Below are positions 9,526 to 20,708 of a stretch of DNA of 64,000 nt, piece by piece. Where the stretch lies: positions 826,222 through 890,221 of the forward strand of contig CAWCIL010000006.1 of the NCBI GenBank assembly GCA_963795485.1, read 5' to 3'. Below the pieces are notes generated by a model. The model was not told the origin of the DNA. It did not search any database and saw only the letters and a list, made by a program, of their open reading frames with translations. Position 1 is the first letter of the stretch. Every line of letters starts with the position of its first letter. Made by a program: the position numbers and the translations under genes. Source of the stretch: AP-15 sp963795485 (GTDB lineage Bacteria > Pseudomonadota > Alphaproteobacteria > ATCC43930 > CGMCC-115725).

Positions 9526-10713
9526 GTGAGCATCGGAACCTTGCCGCTGTCGCATTTCACCGTCCTCGACCTGACGCATGCGCGGGCCGGGCCGACGGCG
9601 GTGCGCCAGCTCGCCGATTGGGGCGCCAACGTCATCAAGATCGAGCAGCGCGGCGACGACGGGCGCGATGTGACGGGCTCGCGCCGCGAGGGGTTCGATT
9701 TCCAGAACCTGCACCGCAACAAGCGCAGCCTGACCCTCGATTTGAAGACCAAGGACGGGCTGGCGATCTTTATGAAATTGGCCGAGAAGGCCGATGTGAT
9801 CGTCGAGAATTTCCGCTCGACCGTGAAGCACCGGCTCGGCGTCGATTACGAAAGCGTCAAGAAGATCAACCCGCGCATCGTCTATGGCAGCATCTCCGGG
9901 TTTGGCCAGACCGGGCCTTACGCCAAGCGGCCGGGGGTCGATCAGATCGCCCAGGGCATGGGCGGGCTGATGTCGATCACCGGACTGCCGGGGCAGGGGC
10001 CGGTGCGGGTCGGCATCCCGATCGACGATCTGTGCGCCGGCCTCTTGCTCGCCCAGGCGATGCTGATGGCATTGATCGAGCGCGAGAAATCGGGCGAGGG
10101 GCAGTGGGTGCACACCTCGCTGCTGGAGGCGCAGATCTTTATGCTCGATTTCCAGGCGTCGCGCTGGCTGATGGCCGGCGAGGTGGCGAAGCAGGCCGGC
10201 AACGACCACCCGACCGGGATCCCGACCGGGCTGTTCCCGACCGCCGACGGGCAGATCAACATCGCCGCCTCGGGCGACCACATGTTCCGCCGCTTCTGCG
10301 AGGCGGCCGATGCGATGGCGCTGCTCGACGACCCCGATTACGCGAGCGGGCCGCAGCGCTCGAAAAACCGGAAGGCGCTCAACGAGCGGATCGCCGAGAT
10401 CACCAAAAAGCGCCCGAGCGCCTATTGGGTCGAGCTGATGAACGAGGTGGGCGTGCCGTGCGGGCCGCTCTACACGATCAATGAGACCTTTGCCGACCCG
10501 CAGGTGCAGCACCTCGAAATGGCGCGGCCGATCGACCACCCGAAGCTCGGCCCGATCAAGGTGGTCGGCCAGGCGATCAACATGACGCGCACGCCGGAAC
10601 CCGAAAAGCTGCGCCCGACCCCGGGTCTGAGCGAGCATACCGACGAGGTCTTGCGCGAGCTCGGCTACAGTCCCGCCGCGATCGCCGACCTGCACGCCCG
10701 CGAGGTGGTCTGA
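9526..10713 (+). CDS. CaiB/BaiF (class III) CoA transferase
   Basis: 395 residues from a GTG at 9526. It has the formyl-/carnitine-CoA transferase layout: N-terminal VLDLTHARAGPTAVRQLADW and VIKIEQRGDDGRD, the NKRSLTLDLKT motif, VIVENFRSTVKHRLG, then GSISGFGQTGPYAKRPGVD. The expected catalytic aspartate is D168 in GIPIDDLCAG. These enzymes move CoA between acyl groups. The substrate pair cannot be assigned, because no oxalate, carnitine or fatty-acid partner gene is adjacent. It ends 36 bp before tRNA-Arg and has no frameshift. Confidence 0.9.
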   Translation: MSIGTLPLSHFTVLDLTHARAGPTAVRQLADWGANVIKIEQRGDDGRDVTGSRREGFDFQNLHRNKRSLTLDLKTKDGLAIFMKLAEKADVIVENFRSTVKHRLGVDYESVKKINPRIVYGSISGFGQTGPYAKRPGVDQIAQGMGGLMSITGLPGQGPVRVGIPIDDLCAGLLLAQAMLMALIEREKSGEGQWVHTSLLEAQIFMLDFQASRWLMAGEVAKQAGNDHPTGIPTGLFPTADGQINIAASGDHMFRRFCEAADAMALLDDPDYASGPQRSKNRKALNERIAEITKKRPSAYWVELMNEVGVPCGPLYTINETFADPQVQHLEMARPIDHPKLGPIKVVGQAINMTRTPEPEKLRPTPGLSEHTDEVLRELGYSPAAIADLHAREVV

Positions 10714-10748
10714 CCCGGGAAAGCGGACCGAACGCCGAAAACCGCAAC

Positions 10749-10825
10749 GTCCCCGTAGCTCAGCCGGATAGAGCAACAGTTTCCTAAACTGTGGGTCGCG
10801 TGTTCGAGTCACGCCGGGGACGCCA
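10749..10825 (+). tRNA. tRNA-Arg (anticodon CCT)
   Basis: A full cloverleaf is visible. The acceptor arm GTCCCCG (10749-10755) pairs with CGGGGAC (10815-10821), discriminator G and encoded CCA (10823-10825) follow. The D arm starts TAGCTCAGC. The anticodon stem ACAGT/ACTGT frames the loop TTCCTAA with anticodon CCT at 10783-10785, which reads AGG. The T loop contains TTCGAGTC. Such tRNAs are common integration sites, but no integrase or tRNA-end duplication is seen downstream. Confidence 0.97.
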
Positions 10826-10909
10826 CACCATTCACGGAGACCGCGGCGCGGGACCGCTGCTGTCATCGATAGCACCGCCGACCGGGCCCGGCCCGGCGCT
10901 GGGATCGGA

Positions 10910-11083
10910 GTGTGGCCGGTCGCGGCGGCCCTCGCACTGCCGTGGCTCCTCAAGCTCGGCCTCGGCCGACAATCCGGCGACATCGCGATCCGGCGGAGGA
11001 ATTTTTCCTTTTATTTCCCCGTCGTCGCTTGCCTCGTCGTCAGCGCGATCGTTTCGCTGATCCTGTGGCTGCTGAACCGATGA
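10910..11083 (+). CDS. DUF2905 family small membrane protein
   Basis: 57 residues from a GTG at 10910, ending LILWLLNR at a TGA (11081). It matches the small DUF2905 family: a first hydrophobic helix (WPVAAALALPWLLKLGLGR), the conserved linker SGDIAIRRRNFSFYFPVVAC, and a second helix. Most members begin some ten residues earlier. The frame here stays open upstream to at least 10826 without another start, so the true start may lie upstream or the N-terminus may be disturbed. Function unknown; inner membrane. Confidence 0.6.
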   Translation: MWPVAAALALPWLLKLGLGRQSGDIAIRRRNFSFYFPVVACLVVSAIVSLILWLLNR

Positions 11084-11152
11084 CCGGGTCCGGCCGATAA
11101 GCCGACCGTCGCCGAAGCTGGAGGCGGCAGCGAGGCCGCCTCGGAACGAGGG

Positions 11153-12715
<1,563 letters not shown>

Positions 12716-12933
12716 TGCGGGGAACCTGAGGCCCGTCGAGGGTGGTCCTCGCCCCCTCGTTGCGCTCAGTCGGTGAGGGGTTTGCATTGCGGGCGATCGA
12801 TCGTTTGTTAAGCGTGCTGTTGCCCATTTTCGCGCCGTAAGTGCAAGCCGTCGCCCAAGGCTCGCGCTCAGTGGAGGCGGGAGAACGCGAGTGGCCGCGG
12901 TGGGCCCGTTTGTTGCATGCGCCGTGAGCCATC

Positions 12934-13623
12934 ATGACGGTCATCGCGGCGGAGCCTTACCCGTTCGATCTCGATCCGGCGCGTGCCGGCCTCGTGATCA
13001 TCGACATGCAGCGCGACTTTCTGGAGCCGGGCGGCTTTGGCGCGGCGCTCGGCAACGACGTCTCGCTGCTGCGGCGGACCATCGCGCCGACCCGGCTTCT
13101 GCTGCAAAGGGCGCGCGCCGCCGGGCTCAGCGTCATTCATACGCGCGAGGGGCATCGCCCGGACCTGGCCGACCTGCCGCCCTCCAAAAAGGCGCGCGGC
13201 CGGCTCCCGGCTGGGATCGGCGACCCGGGGCCGATGGGCCGCATCCTGGTGCGCGGCGAGCCCGGGCACGACATCATCCCCGAGCTCTACCCGGTGCGCG
13301 GCGAGCCGGTTGTCGACAAGCCGGGCAAGGGCGCTTTTCACGCGACCGACCTCGACGCGATGCTGAAAAATCGCGGTATCGCCCAGCTGATCGTCTGCGG
13401 TGTCACCACCGAAGTCTGCGTCAACACTACGGTGCGCGAGGCTAACGACCGCGGCTACGAATGCGTCGTCGTCGCGGACTGCGTCGGCTCGTACTTTCCC
13501 GAATTTCAGGAGATGGGGCTGCGCATGATCAAGGCGCAGGGCGGCATCTTCGGCTGGGTCGCAGAGTCAGCTGCGGTGATCGCCGCCTTGCCGGCGACCG
13601 ATCTTCGAGAGGGAGCGCGATGA
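12934..13623 (+). CDS. Cysteine hydrolase (isochorismatase-like), probable biuret hydrolase
   Basis: 229 residues. The cysteine-hydrolase triad is present: D24 in LVIIDMQRDFLEPGG, K132 in KPGKGAF and nucleophile C162 in CGVTTEVCVNTTVREA. The segment MIKAQGGIFGWVA supplies a glutamine in the place where biuret hydrolases bind substrate. Family members hydrolyse amides such as biuret, ureidoacrylate or isochorismate. The context favours biuret, because the next genes are a permease (4 bp overlap at 13620) and a convergent allophanate hydrolase, and allophanate is the product of biuret hydrolysis. That substrate is inferred; ureidoacrylate remains possible, though no Rut genes are nearby. Confidence 0.8.
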   Translation: MTVIAAEPYPFDLDPARAGLVIIDMQRDFLEPGGFGAALGNDVSLLRRTIAPTRLLLQRARAAGLSVIHTREGHRPDLADLPPSKKARGRLPAGIGDPGPMGRILVRGEPGHDIIPELYPVRGEPVVDKPGKGAFHATDLDAMLKNRGIAQLIVCGVTTEVCVNTTVREANDRGYECVVVADCVGSYFPEFQEMGLRMIKAQGGIFGWVAESAAVIAALPATDLREGAR

Positions 13624-15185
13624 ACCGGACAGCCTACGCGCCCCGTTGGTGGGTGCCCGGCGACTGGAACGGCTTTTTCGGCCTGTTCACTAACGTCGTG
13701 CTGAACGTCATCGTCTTGACCGGGCTGTGCCTGCATGTGGTCAACCTGCCGGCCGACATCGTCTATGGCCGGATTCTGCCGGCCCTCGGCATCGCGTTGC
13801 CGTTGGGTAATCTCTATTACGCCTATCTGGCCTGGCGGCTCGCCAAAACCCAAGGGCGCGACGATGTGACGGCGATGCCCTATGGGCCGAGCGTGCCGCA
13901 CATGTTCATTGTCGTCTTCCTGATCATGCTGCCGATCTACCTGAAGACGCATGATGCGCTGCTGGCCTGGCGGTCGGGGCTGGTGTGGTGCCTGGTGATC
14001 GGCGCGATCGTGCTGCTCGGCGCCTTTGTCGGTCCGACCGTGCGCAAATACACGCCACGCGCCGCGATGCTCGGCACCCTCGCCGGCATTTCGATCGCCT
14101 TCATCTCGATGCGTCCGGCCTTTCTCGGCTGGGAAGACCCGTGGCTGTTCATGCTGTCGCTGGCGATCGTGCTGGTCAGCTGGATGGCCGGCGTGCGCCT
14201 GCCCTTCGGCCTGCCCGGAGGACTGGTCGCGGTCGTGCTCGGCACGGCACTCGCCTGGCTGGCGAAGCTCGTCCACTTCGACAATCTGATGCAGCCGGCT
14301 GACGTGGTCGCCGCCTTTGGTCAGTTCGGGTTGCGGCTGCCCTATCCGTCAACTGATTTCGCCAAGGCATTGGGCGCCATCGGGCCATTGCTCGTTACCG
14401 CCGTGCCCCTCGGCATCTATAATTTCACCGAGGGCATGAACAATGTGGAAAGTGCGGCGGCCGCCGGCGACGATTACAGCCTGCGCCAGATCCTGCTGGC
14501 CGACGGCACCGGCGCCATCGTCGGCGCGCTGCTCGGCAGCCCGTTCCCGCCGGCGGTCTATATCGGCCACCCCGGATGGAAGGCGGTCGGCGGCCGGATC
14601 GGCTACTCGCTGGCGACCGGGGTGGTCATCGCCGCGGTGTGCTTTCTCGGCCTGACCGCGTTGCTGCTGGCCATAATCCCGCTGGTCGCGATCCTGCCGA
14701 TTCTGCTCTACATCGGTCTCGTCATCGGCGCGCAGGCGTTCCAGGCGACGCCGCCGCGGCATGCGCCGGCGATCATCCTGGCGATCCTGCCGAACATCGC
14801 CGCCTGGGCCCAGACCATGATCGATGGTGCCCTCGCCGCCGCCGGCACTTCGGCCGACAAGATCGGCATGGCCAAGTTGGGGGCCGCCGGCGTCGTCTAT
14901 CACGGCATGGCATTGCTTGGCGGCGGTGCCGTGCTCGCCGGCCTGATCCTCGGCTCCATCGCGGTCTTTATCATCGACCGCAAGTTCGAGTGGGCGGCGC
15001 TGTTCGCCGGCGCCGGCGCCATCCTGTCGTTCTTCGGCTTCATCCACGGCACCTCGCTCGGCATCGGCAGCTCGGCGCCGGTGGCGCTCGGCTATTTGAT
15101 CGTCGCCGGGTTCTGTCTGATCCTCAGCCGGCAGAGCTATCCGGAACCGGTGATGCTCGCCGGCGAGCCGGCCGGAGAAGACTGA
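13620..15185 (+). CDS. NCS2-type nucleobase/urea-derivative permease
   Basis: 521 residues with 12 or more hydrophobic helices. The block NFTEGMNNVESAAAAGDDYS followed by ADGTGAIVGALLGSPFPPAV matches the substrate-site region of NCS2 xanthine/uracil permeases (PF00860). The ATG at 13620 overlaps the hydrolase stop, a sign of translational coupling, so the two should be co-expressed. It likely imports the amide or nucleobase that the hydrolase degrades, by proton symport across the inner membrane. The upstream frame is open to 13461, but the coupled ATG and the immediate hydrophobic start decide the 5' end. Confidence 0.88.
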   Translation: MNRTAYAPRWWVPGDWNGFFGLFTNVVLNVIVLTGLCLHVVNLPADIVYGRILPALGIALPLGNLYYAYLAWRLAKTQGRDDVTAMPYGPSVPHMFIVVFLIMLPIYLKTHDALLAWRSGLVWCLVIGAIVLLGAFVGPTVRKYTPRAAMLGTLAGISIAFISMRPAFLGWEDPWLFMLSLAIVLVSWMAGVRLPFGLPGGLVAVVLGTALAWLAKLVHFDNLMQPADVVAAFGQFGLRLPYPSTDFAKALGAIGPLLVTAVPLGIYNFTEGMNNVESAAAAGDDYSLRQILLADGTGAIVGALLGSPFPPAVYIGHPGWKAVGGRIGYSLATGVVIAAVCFLGLTALLLAIIPLVAILPILLYIGLVIGAQAFQATPPRHAPAIILAILPNIAAWAQTMIDGALAAAGTSADKIGMAKLGAAGVVYHGMALLGGGAVLAGLILGSIAVFIIDRKFEWAALFAGAGAILSFFGFIHGTSLGIGSSAPVALGYLIVAGFCLILSRQSYPEPVMLAGEPAGED

Positions 15186-15214
15186 TCCGCGTTTCGAAAG
15201 CCAAGGACCGGCGT

Positions 15215-16603
15215 TCAGAGGCGAACGGCGCCGCGCGGCAGTCCCGAGGCCGCCTGGCATTGTGCCGCCAGGCCGAGGAGCGCCCGATCGGCGAAGGCGG
15301 GAGCAATCAGCGAAACCCCGAACGGCAAGCCGGCGCCGGTGAATCCGGCGGGGATTGCGATTGCTGCAAGATCGAGCAGGTTGACGAAATTGGTATAGAG
15401 CCCGAGATCGGCGTTTAGCCGCACCGGCTCGGCCGCGACCGCAGCGGTCTGGTAGATCGTGCCGGCGGTCGGCAGCAACAGAAGATCGATGGAAGTGAAC
15501 ACGCGGTCGACAGCCCGGCGGAGCCCCGCCAGCTCGTACTGCGCTCGATAGACATCGAGCGCACGGTAACGCCGCCCGCCCTCGATGATCGAACGGGTGA
15601 CCGTCAGCACCGCCTCGGGATTTTGGCACAAGAGCGCGTCCGCGGCTTCGAGGCGCTCGGCGACCCAGGGGCCGTCGTAGAGCAGTCGCCCGGCATCGCG
15701 AAACGGCGCAAACCCGACCTCGACCGGCGTTCCGCCGAGGGTCCCGAGGCGCCGGACTGCCGCGGCGAACAGGTGCGAGGCGTCGTCGTCGCCAAAGAAC
15801 TCGAGTTCGACCGAGGCCGGTACGCCAAATCGGAAACCGGGCGCAAAGCCCGACCCCGCCGTATCCGGGAGGCGGGCGAGCGGGTCGTCCGGGTCGAACC
15901 ATGCGGCCACGTCGAAGACGCAGGCCGCGTCCTCCGCGGTCAGCGCGAAGATCGAGACGCAGTCGAGCGACCGGCAGGCCGGGACGACCCCGCGCGTGCT
16001 CAATAGGCCGCGGGTCGGCTTCAGCCCGACGATGTTGTTGAAGGCGGCCGGGACCCGCCCCGATCCCGCGGTGTCGGTGCCGAGGGCGAAGCTGACGAGG
16101 CCGGCCGCCACTGCCACCGCCGAGCCCGAGCTCGAACCGCCGGGAATGTATCGGGCATCGAACGGGTTACGCGGCACGCCATAGGGCGAGCGGGTGCCGA
16201 CCAGCCCGGTCGCGAACTGGTCGAGATTGGTCTTGCCCAGGAAGACGGCGCCGGCATCGACGAGCCGCGCCACGACCGGGGCGGTCGCCGACGGGTTATA
16301 GGCAAAGGCCGGGCAGCCGGCGGTGGTCGGCAGGCCCGCGACATCGATGTTGTCCTTGACCGCGAACGGGATGCCGAACAGCGGCATGCGCTCGATGAAG
16401 CGCGGATCGGCCGCAGCCGAGGCATCGAGCGCGCCGGCATGGGCACGCACCGCGGCCTCGTCGGTTCGCGAGATCCACAATGCCGGATCCTCCCACTCGG
16501 CGATTCGAGCGAGCACCCGGTCGAGCGCCGCTGTCGCGCGCAGCTGGCCGGCGAGATAGGCGGCGCGCAGCGATCCGATTTCGATCGGGAGCGGGGCGGA
16601 CAT
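15215..16603 (-). CDS. atzF: Allophanate hydrolase, amidase domain only (AtzF-like)
   Basis: 462 residues. It has the amidase-signature triad: K83 in FAVKDNIDVAG, the cis-serine in PGGSSSGSAVAVAAG (157-158) and nucleophile S181 in GTDTAGSGRVPAAFN. The block VGLKPTRGLLSTRGVVPACR is characteristic of AtzF/DUR1 allophanate hydrolases. Full-length AtzF proteins run to about 600 residues with a second C-terminal domain; this one ends where the amidase domain ends, and the convergent permease follows within 30 bp, leaving no room for that domain. It would hydrolyse allophanate, giving ammonia and CO2. Start at 16603 (MSAPLPIEIG). Confidence 0.85.
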   Translation of the reverse strand: MSAPLPIEIGSLRAAYLAGQLRATAALDRVLARIAEWEDPALWISRTDEAAVRAHAGALDASAAADPRFIERMPLFGIPFAVKDNIDVAGLPTTAGCPAFAYNPSATAPVVARLVDAGAVFLGKTNLDQFATGLVGTRSPYGVPRNPFDARYIPGGSSSGSAVAVAAGLVSFALGTDTAGSGRVPAAFNNIVGLKPTRGLLSTRGVVPACRSLDCVSIFALTAEDAACVFDVAAWFDPDDPLARLPDTAGSGFAPGFRFGVPASVELEFFGDDDASHLFAAAVRRLGTLGGTPVEVGFAPFRDAGRLLYDGPWVAERLEAADALLCQNPEAVLTVTRSIIEGGRRYRALDVYRAQYELAGLRRAVDRVFTSIDLLLLPTAGTIYQTAAVAAEPVRLNADLGLYTNFVNLLDLAAIAIPAGFTGAGLPFGVSLIAPAFADRALLGLAAQCQAASGLPRGAVRL

Positions 16604-16627
16604 CCTGGCGCAGACGAGGTGGCGGGC

Positions 16628-17779
16628 TCAGGACAGCAAGGCGCCCAGCACGGCGTTGAGGCGCTGGCGGCCGGCGGGGGTGGCAGTCAGATGCTGCTCG
16701 TCGAGAGTGAGGAAGCCGCCTTCGATCAGCCGGGCGAGGCTGTCGGCGAACAGGGTCTCGGCATCCTGGCCGGCGAGGGCTTCGAGATCGGCGCGGGCAA
16801 CGCCTTCAATGAGGCGCAGGCCCATCATCAGCATTTCCTCGATCGCCGTGTCGCGTTCAATCGCCGCAGTTTCCTCGAGGCCGATCCCGGCGGTCTCGAC
16901 CGCGGCGAGCCAGCGCTCGGGCGTGCGATATCCGCGGGTCGCGTATTTGACGCCGCCGCGGGTCACCCGCCCATGCGCGCCGGGGCCGATGCCGGCATAG
17001 TCCCGGTAGCGCCAATAGGCGAGGTTGTGGCGGCATTCGGCGCCGGGGCGGGCGTGGTTGGAGATCTCGTAGGCCGGCAGCCCGCGGGCGGCGAGGCGTT
17101 CCTGGGTCGTCTCGAACAACGCCGCCGCGGTGTCGTCGTCGGCCGGCACGAGGCTGCCCTGCCGGGCCGAGCGTCGCAAAGGCGGTGCCGGGCTCGATCG
17201 TCAGCTGGTAGAGCGAGAGATGCTCGCCGGCGAGGCCGAGCGCCTCGTCGAGCTCGTGCCGCCATTGGGCGAGGCTCTGGCCGGGGCGGGCATAGATCAG
17301 GTCGAACGAGAAGCGGGCGAAATTGTCGCGCGCCTGCTCGATGGCGGCGATCGCCTCGGCCGCGGTCGTGGGCCCGGCCGAGAAACCGCAACGCCGCCGG
17401 GTCGAGCGCCTGGACGCCCAACGACAGCCGGTTGACCCCGGCCGCGGCAAAGGCGCGGAAACGGCTCGGCCTCGGCCGAATTGGGGTTGGCTTCGAGGGT
17501 GATTTCGACATCGGCGGCGACCCGCCAATGGCGATGCACCCGGTCGAGCAGTGCCGCGACGGTCTCGGGCGGCATCAGCGAGGGGGTGCCGCCGCCGAAA
17601 AACACCGAACCCACCTCGCGGCCCGGCAAGCAGATCGGCCTGGCGGTCGAGATCGGCCAGCAACGCGCGGGTCCAGCGCGCCGCGTCGACCCGGTCGCGG
17701 ACATGGCTGTTGAAGTCGCAATAGGGGCATTTCGACCGGCAGAACGGCCAGTGGATATAGATCGCGAGCGGCTCGGCAC
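16628..17779 (-). CDS. hemW: HemW radical-SAM protein, four frameshifts
   Basis: About 380 residues once restored. In order: IYIHWPFCRSKCPYCDFNSH with the CX3CX2C [4Fe-4S]/SAM motif, VGSVFFGGGTPSLMPPE, DVEITLEANPNS, FRAFAAAGVNRLSLGVQALD, FSFDLIYARPGQSLAQWRHE, and the C-terminal YEISNHARPGAECRHNLAYW. HemW binds heme and is thought to deliver it to respiratory proteins; it was long named oxygen-independent coproporphyrinogen oxidase-like. Extra bases near 17630 (CTGCTTGCC), 17465 (TTT), 17375 and 17165 each shift the frame by one. The start is unsettled: a GTG near 17779 is possible, but one more error may lie between it and the motif. It follows rdgB by 19 bp, as in many alphaproteobacteria. 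Confidence 0.85.
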
Positions 17780-17797
17780 GGCCGGCAACCCTCTACC

Positions 17798-18405
17798 TCA
17801 CACGCCCGGCGAAGCACGCGCGACCAGCTCTGGCGAAGGCGCGGGCGCGGTGGCTGATGCCGTGCTTCCAGCCGGCATCCATTTCGCCGAAGGTTTCGCG
17901 CCGCCGCCCTCGGGCAGGAACATCGGGTCGTAGCCGAAGCCGCGCTCGCCGCGCGGCGGCCAGACGAGGCTGCCCGCAACTTCGCCGCGGAACAGCGCCT
18001 CGTCGCCGTCGGGCCAGGCCAGTGCCAGCACCGCGACGAAATGGGCGCTGCGGTCCTTGTCGCCGAGGTCGCGGTGGACGCGCGCCATCGCCAGCCGGAA
18101 ATCCTTGGCCGGCCCCGCCCAGCGCGCCGAATAGATGCCGGGCGCACCGCCCAAGGCCGGCACGACGAGCCCGGAATCGTCGGCGAGCGCCGGCAAGCCC
18201 GGCTGCCTGCGGCTGCGGCGCGCGCCTTCAGCGCCGCGTTCGCTTCGAAGCTGTCGCCGGTTTCCTCGGGCTCGGGGAGGCCGAGTGCGGCGGCCGAGAC
18301 GGTCTCGATCGCGAACGGGGCCAGCAGTTCGGCGATCTCCTCGACCTTGCCGGGGTTGTGGCTGGCGATGACCAGCCGGTTGCCTTCGAAGCGGCGCGCC
18401 GTCAT
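17798..18405 (-). CDS. rdgB: RdgB/HAM1 non-canonical purine NTP pyrophosphatase, frameshifted
   Basis: 201 residues once restored. It begins at an ATG overlapping the rph stop (ATGA, 18405) with NRLVIASHNPGKVEEIAELL, the RdgB substrate loop. Then follow PEETGDSFEANAALKARAAA, GLPALADDSGLVVPALGG (catalytic DDSG), RGFGYDPMFLPEGG, and FGEMDAGWKHGISHRARAF in a displaced frame, ending ELVARASPGV. It cleaves dITP/XTP to monophosphates and keeps the nucleotide pool clean. Near 18198 either two extra Gs or one missing base, near 17897 one missing A (AAAACC to AAACC), and near 17829 one extra A break the frame. The 17897 change is the only clear deletion in the window. Confidence 0.85.
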
Positions 18406-19129
18406 CTCGAGCCGAGCCCCAATGCCGCCCACTGACGCCGGGTCAAGCAGGGCGATTCCGGCGCGCGCCAGCCGCATCATCTCGGCGAACAGCGCGTCGT
18501 CGAACGGGGCGCCCTCGGCGGTCGCCTGGATTTCGACGATGCCGCCCCTGCCGGTCAGCACGAAATTCGCATCGGTCATCGCCTGCGAATCCTCGGCGTA
18601 ATCGAGGTCGAGGACGGCGCCGCCGGCGACGATCCCGCACGACACCGCGGCGACGCTGTCGGCGAGCGGCAGCGCCGGGAGCTGCCCGCCGCCGACGAGC
18701 CCGGCGAGCGCCTGATGGAGCGCCACATAGCTGCCGGTGACGGCGGCGGTGCGGGTGCCGCCATCGGCCTGCAGCACATCGCAGTCGATGCGGATCTGGC
18801 GCTCGCCGAGTGCGGCGAGATCGGTCACCGCGCGCAGGCTGCGCCCGATCAGCCGCTGGATTTCCTGGGTGCGCCCGCTCTGCCGGCCGCGCGCCGCCTC
18901 GCGGTCGGTGCGGGTTTGGGTCGAGCGCGGCAGCATGCCGTATTCGGCGGTGACCCAGCCCTTGCCGGTGTTGCGCAGAGAACGGCGGCACGCGCTCCTC
19001 GACCGAGGCGGTGCACAGCACATGGGTGTCGCCGAATTTCGCCAGGCACGAGCCCTCGGCATATTTGGCCACACCGCCTTCGAGGCTGACCGGGCGCAGC
19101 GCATCGGGGGCGCGTCCCGAGGGTCGCAT
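18402..19129 (-). CDS. rph: Ribonuclease PH, two frameshifts
   Basis: 241 residues after correction. It opens MRPSGRAPDALRPVSLE and continues GSCLAKFGDTHVLCTASVEE, then in the next frame NTGKGWVTAEYGMLPRSTQT, RQSGRTQEIQRLIGRSLRA, IRIDCDVLQADGGTRTAAVT (the phosphate/metal site) and AMTDANFVLTGRGGIVEIQ. It is the phosphorolytic 3'-exoribonuclease that trims tRNA precursors. Extra T near 18980 (TTCTCTGCGC) and extra T near 18440 (CTGCTTGACC). Removing the second gives the end LLTRRQWAALGLGSR with a TGA that overlaps the rdgB ATG, a junction far more natural than the apparent rph-rdgB read-through. Confidence 0.88.
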
Positions 19130-19245
19130 CGTGTTCTCCGTCGAGGGCTCGAAGTCGGCGAAGCTACTCGCGCCGGTCGGCCGCGTCCAGTCGCGGCGCG
19201 GGATATGGTACGAAGCGAGCGGCGATCAGCGGCGGCCGCCGACCC

Positions 19246-20674
19246 CTAGAAGAGCTGCCCTTGCTCGGGCCGGGGCGAAGCCCGACGCACCGGGCGGCGC
19301 GGGGTGCGGCCGGCGATGGCGCCGACCTTGCCGTCGTAGAATTCGAGGTCGAGCGCCGCGCCGAGCTTGACCTTTGCGGCCTCGGTGACGACCCGCGCGT
19401 CGCCGTCGCGGACCACGACATAGCCGCGCGCCAAGAGGCTCTCATGCCGTTCCGAATGGGTCGCGAGCCGGCCGGCGAAATTGTCGAGCATGTCGCGCCC
19501 GGCCGCGAAGGAGCGCCCGAGTGCGGCGCCGAGCCGGGTCTCGGCGTCGGCGAGGCGGTCGCCGGCGCGGGCGAGATCGGCCGACATCACCTCGGGCCGC
19601 AACCGCACCGCGGCGAGGTCGAGCCGGTGCCGGGCGGCGCGCAGATGACCCTCGGCAGAGAGGCGCAGCCGCTCGGCGCGGTCGTCGAGGCGCTGCGCCA
19701 TATGGCCGATCAAATCCTGCGGTGCGGGCAGCCCGCGCGCCAGGCCGGCGAGGTGCAGCCGGCGCTCGGCGAAGAGACGCGCGAGCCCGCCCGACAATCG
19801 CGAGGATTTGCCGGCGAGGTCGGCGACGAGGTCGAGCCGCACCGGCACCGCCATTTCGGCCGCCGCGGTCGGGGTCGGGGCGCGCCGGTCGCTGGCATGG
19901 TCGATCAAGGTCGTGTCGGTTTCGTGCCCGACCGCCGAGATCAATGGGATCAGCGAGGCCGCCGCGGCGCGCACCACGATCTCCTCGTTGAACGCCATCA
20001 GGTCTTCGAGGCTGCCGCCGCCGCGGGCGACGATGATCAGGTCGGGGCGGGGGACGGCGCCGCTGCTCGAAAGCCGGTTGAATCCCGCGATCGCCGCCGC
20101 CACCTGGGCCGCGGCAGCTTCGCCCTGCACCGCTACCGGCCAGACCAGCACACGGCGCGGAAAGCGGTCGGCGAGGCGGTGCAGGATGTCGCGAATCACT
20201 GCTCCGGTTGGCGAGGTGACGACCCCGATCACCTTCGGCAGAAACGGCAGCGGCTTTTTGCGCTCGGCCGCGAACAGCCCCTCGGCGGCGAGGCGCCGGC
20301 GCCGCTCTTCCAAAAGCTTGAGCAGCGCGCCGACCCCGGCCAATTCGATCGTGTCGATGACCAGCTGGTATTTCGAGCGCCCGGGAAAGGTCGTCAGGCG
20401 CCCGGTGCACACCACCTCCATCCCGTCCTCGGGCTTGACCGCGAGCCGGATCGCGGTCATCCGCCAGCACACCGCGTCGAGCACCGCGTCGGCGTCCTTG
20501 AGCGCGAGATAGCAATGGCCCGAGCCGTGGCGCTTGAACCCGGATATTTCGCCGCGCACCCGGACATGGCCGAAGCCGTCCTCGATCGAGCGCTTGAGTG
20601 CCAAGCGACAGCTCGGAGACGGTATATTCGGTCAGGTTCGTGCGGGGCGGGGCCGCGACCAGCAGATCGTCCAT
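19246..20674 (-). CDS. xseA: Exodeoxyribonuclease VII large subunit, one frameshift
   Basis: 475 residues from the ATG at 20674 (an in-frame ATG at 20695 would add seven). N-terminal NLTEYTVSELS leads to the OB-fold VRVRGEISGFKRHGSGHCYL. The catalytic part has VIGVVTSPTGAVIRDILHRL, DLIIVARGGGSLEDLMAFNE and LISAVGHETDTTLIDHASD, followed by a long coiled coil and a basic tail. With XseB (not seen here) it degrades single-stranded DNA. One extra T near 20600 (TCGCTTGGCA) breaks SELSLALKRSIEDG. It is divergent from purD with 34 bp between the start codons. Confidence 0.92.
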
Positions 20675-20708
20675 CCCCACATGATAGCCGAGCATGGGAG
20701 CGAGCGCG

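Noticed and set aside
9262..10983. 573-codon minus-strand frame over the CoA transferase and the tRNA
   Set aside because: It runs through a tRNA gene and opposite a well-supported enzyme; no domain is recognisable.
17575..19104. An apparent RNase PH-RdgB-HemW fusion
   Set aside because: Removing one T near 18440 gives an rph stop overlapping an rdgB ATG. The fusion is produced by insertion errors.
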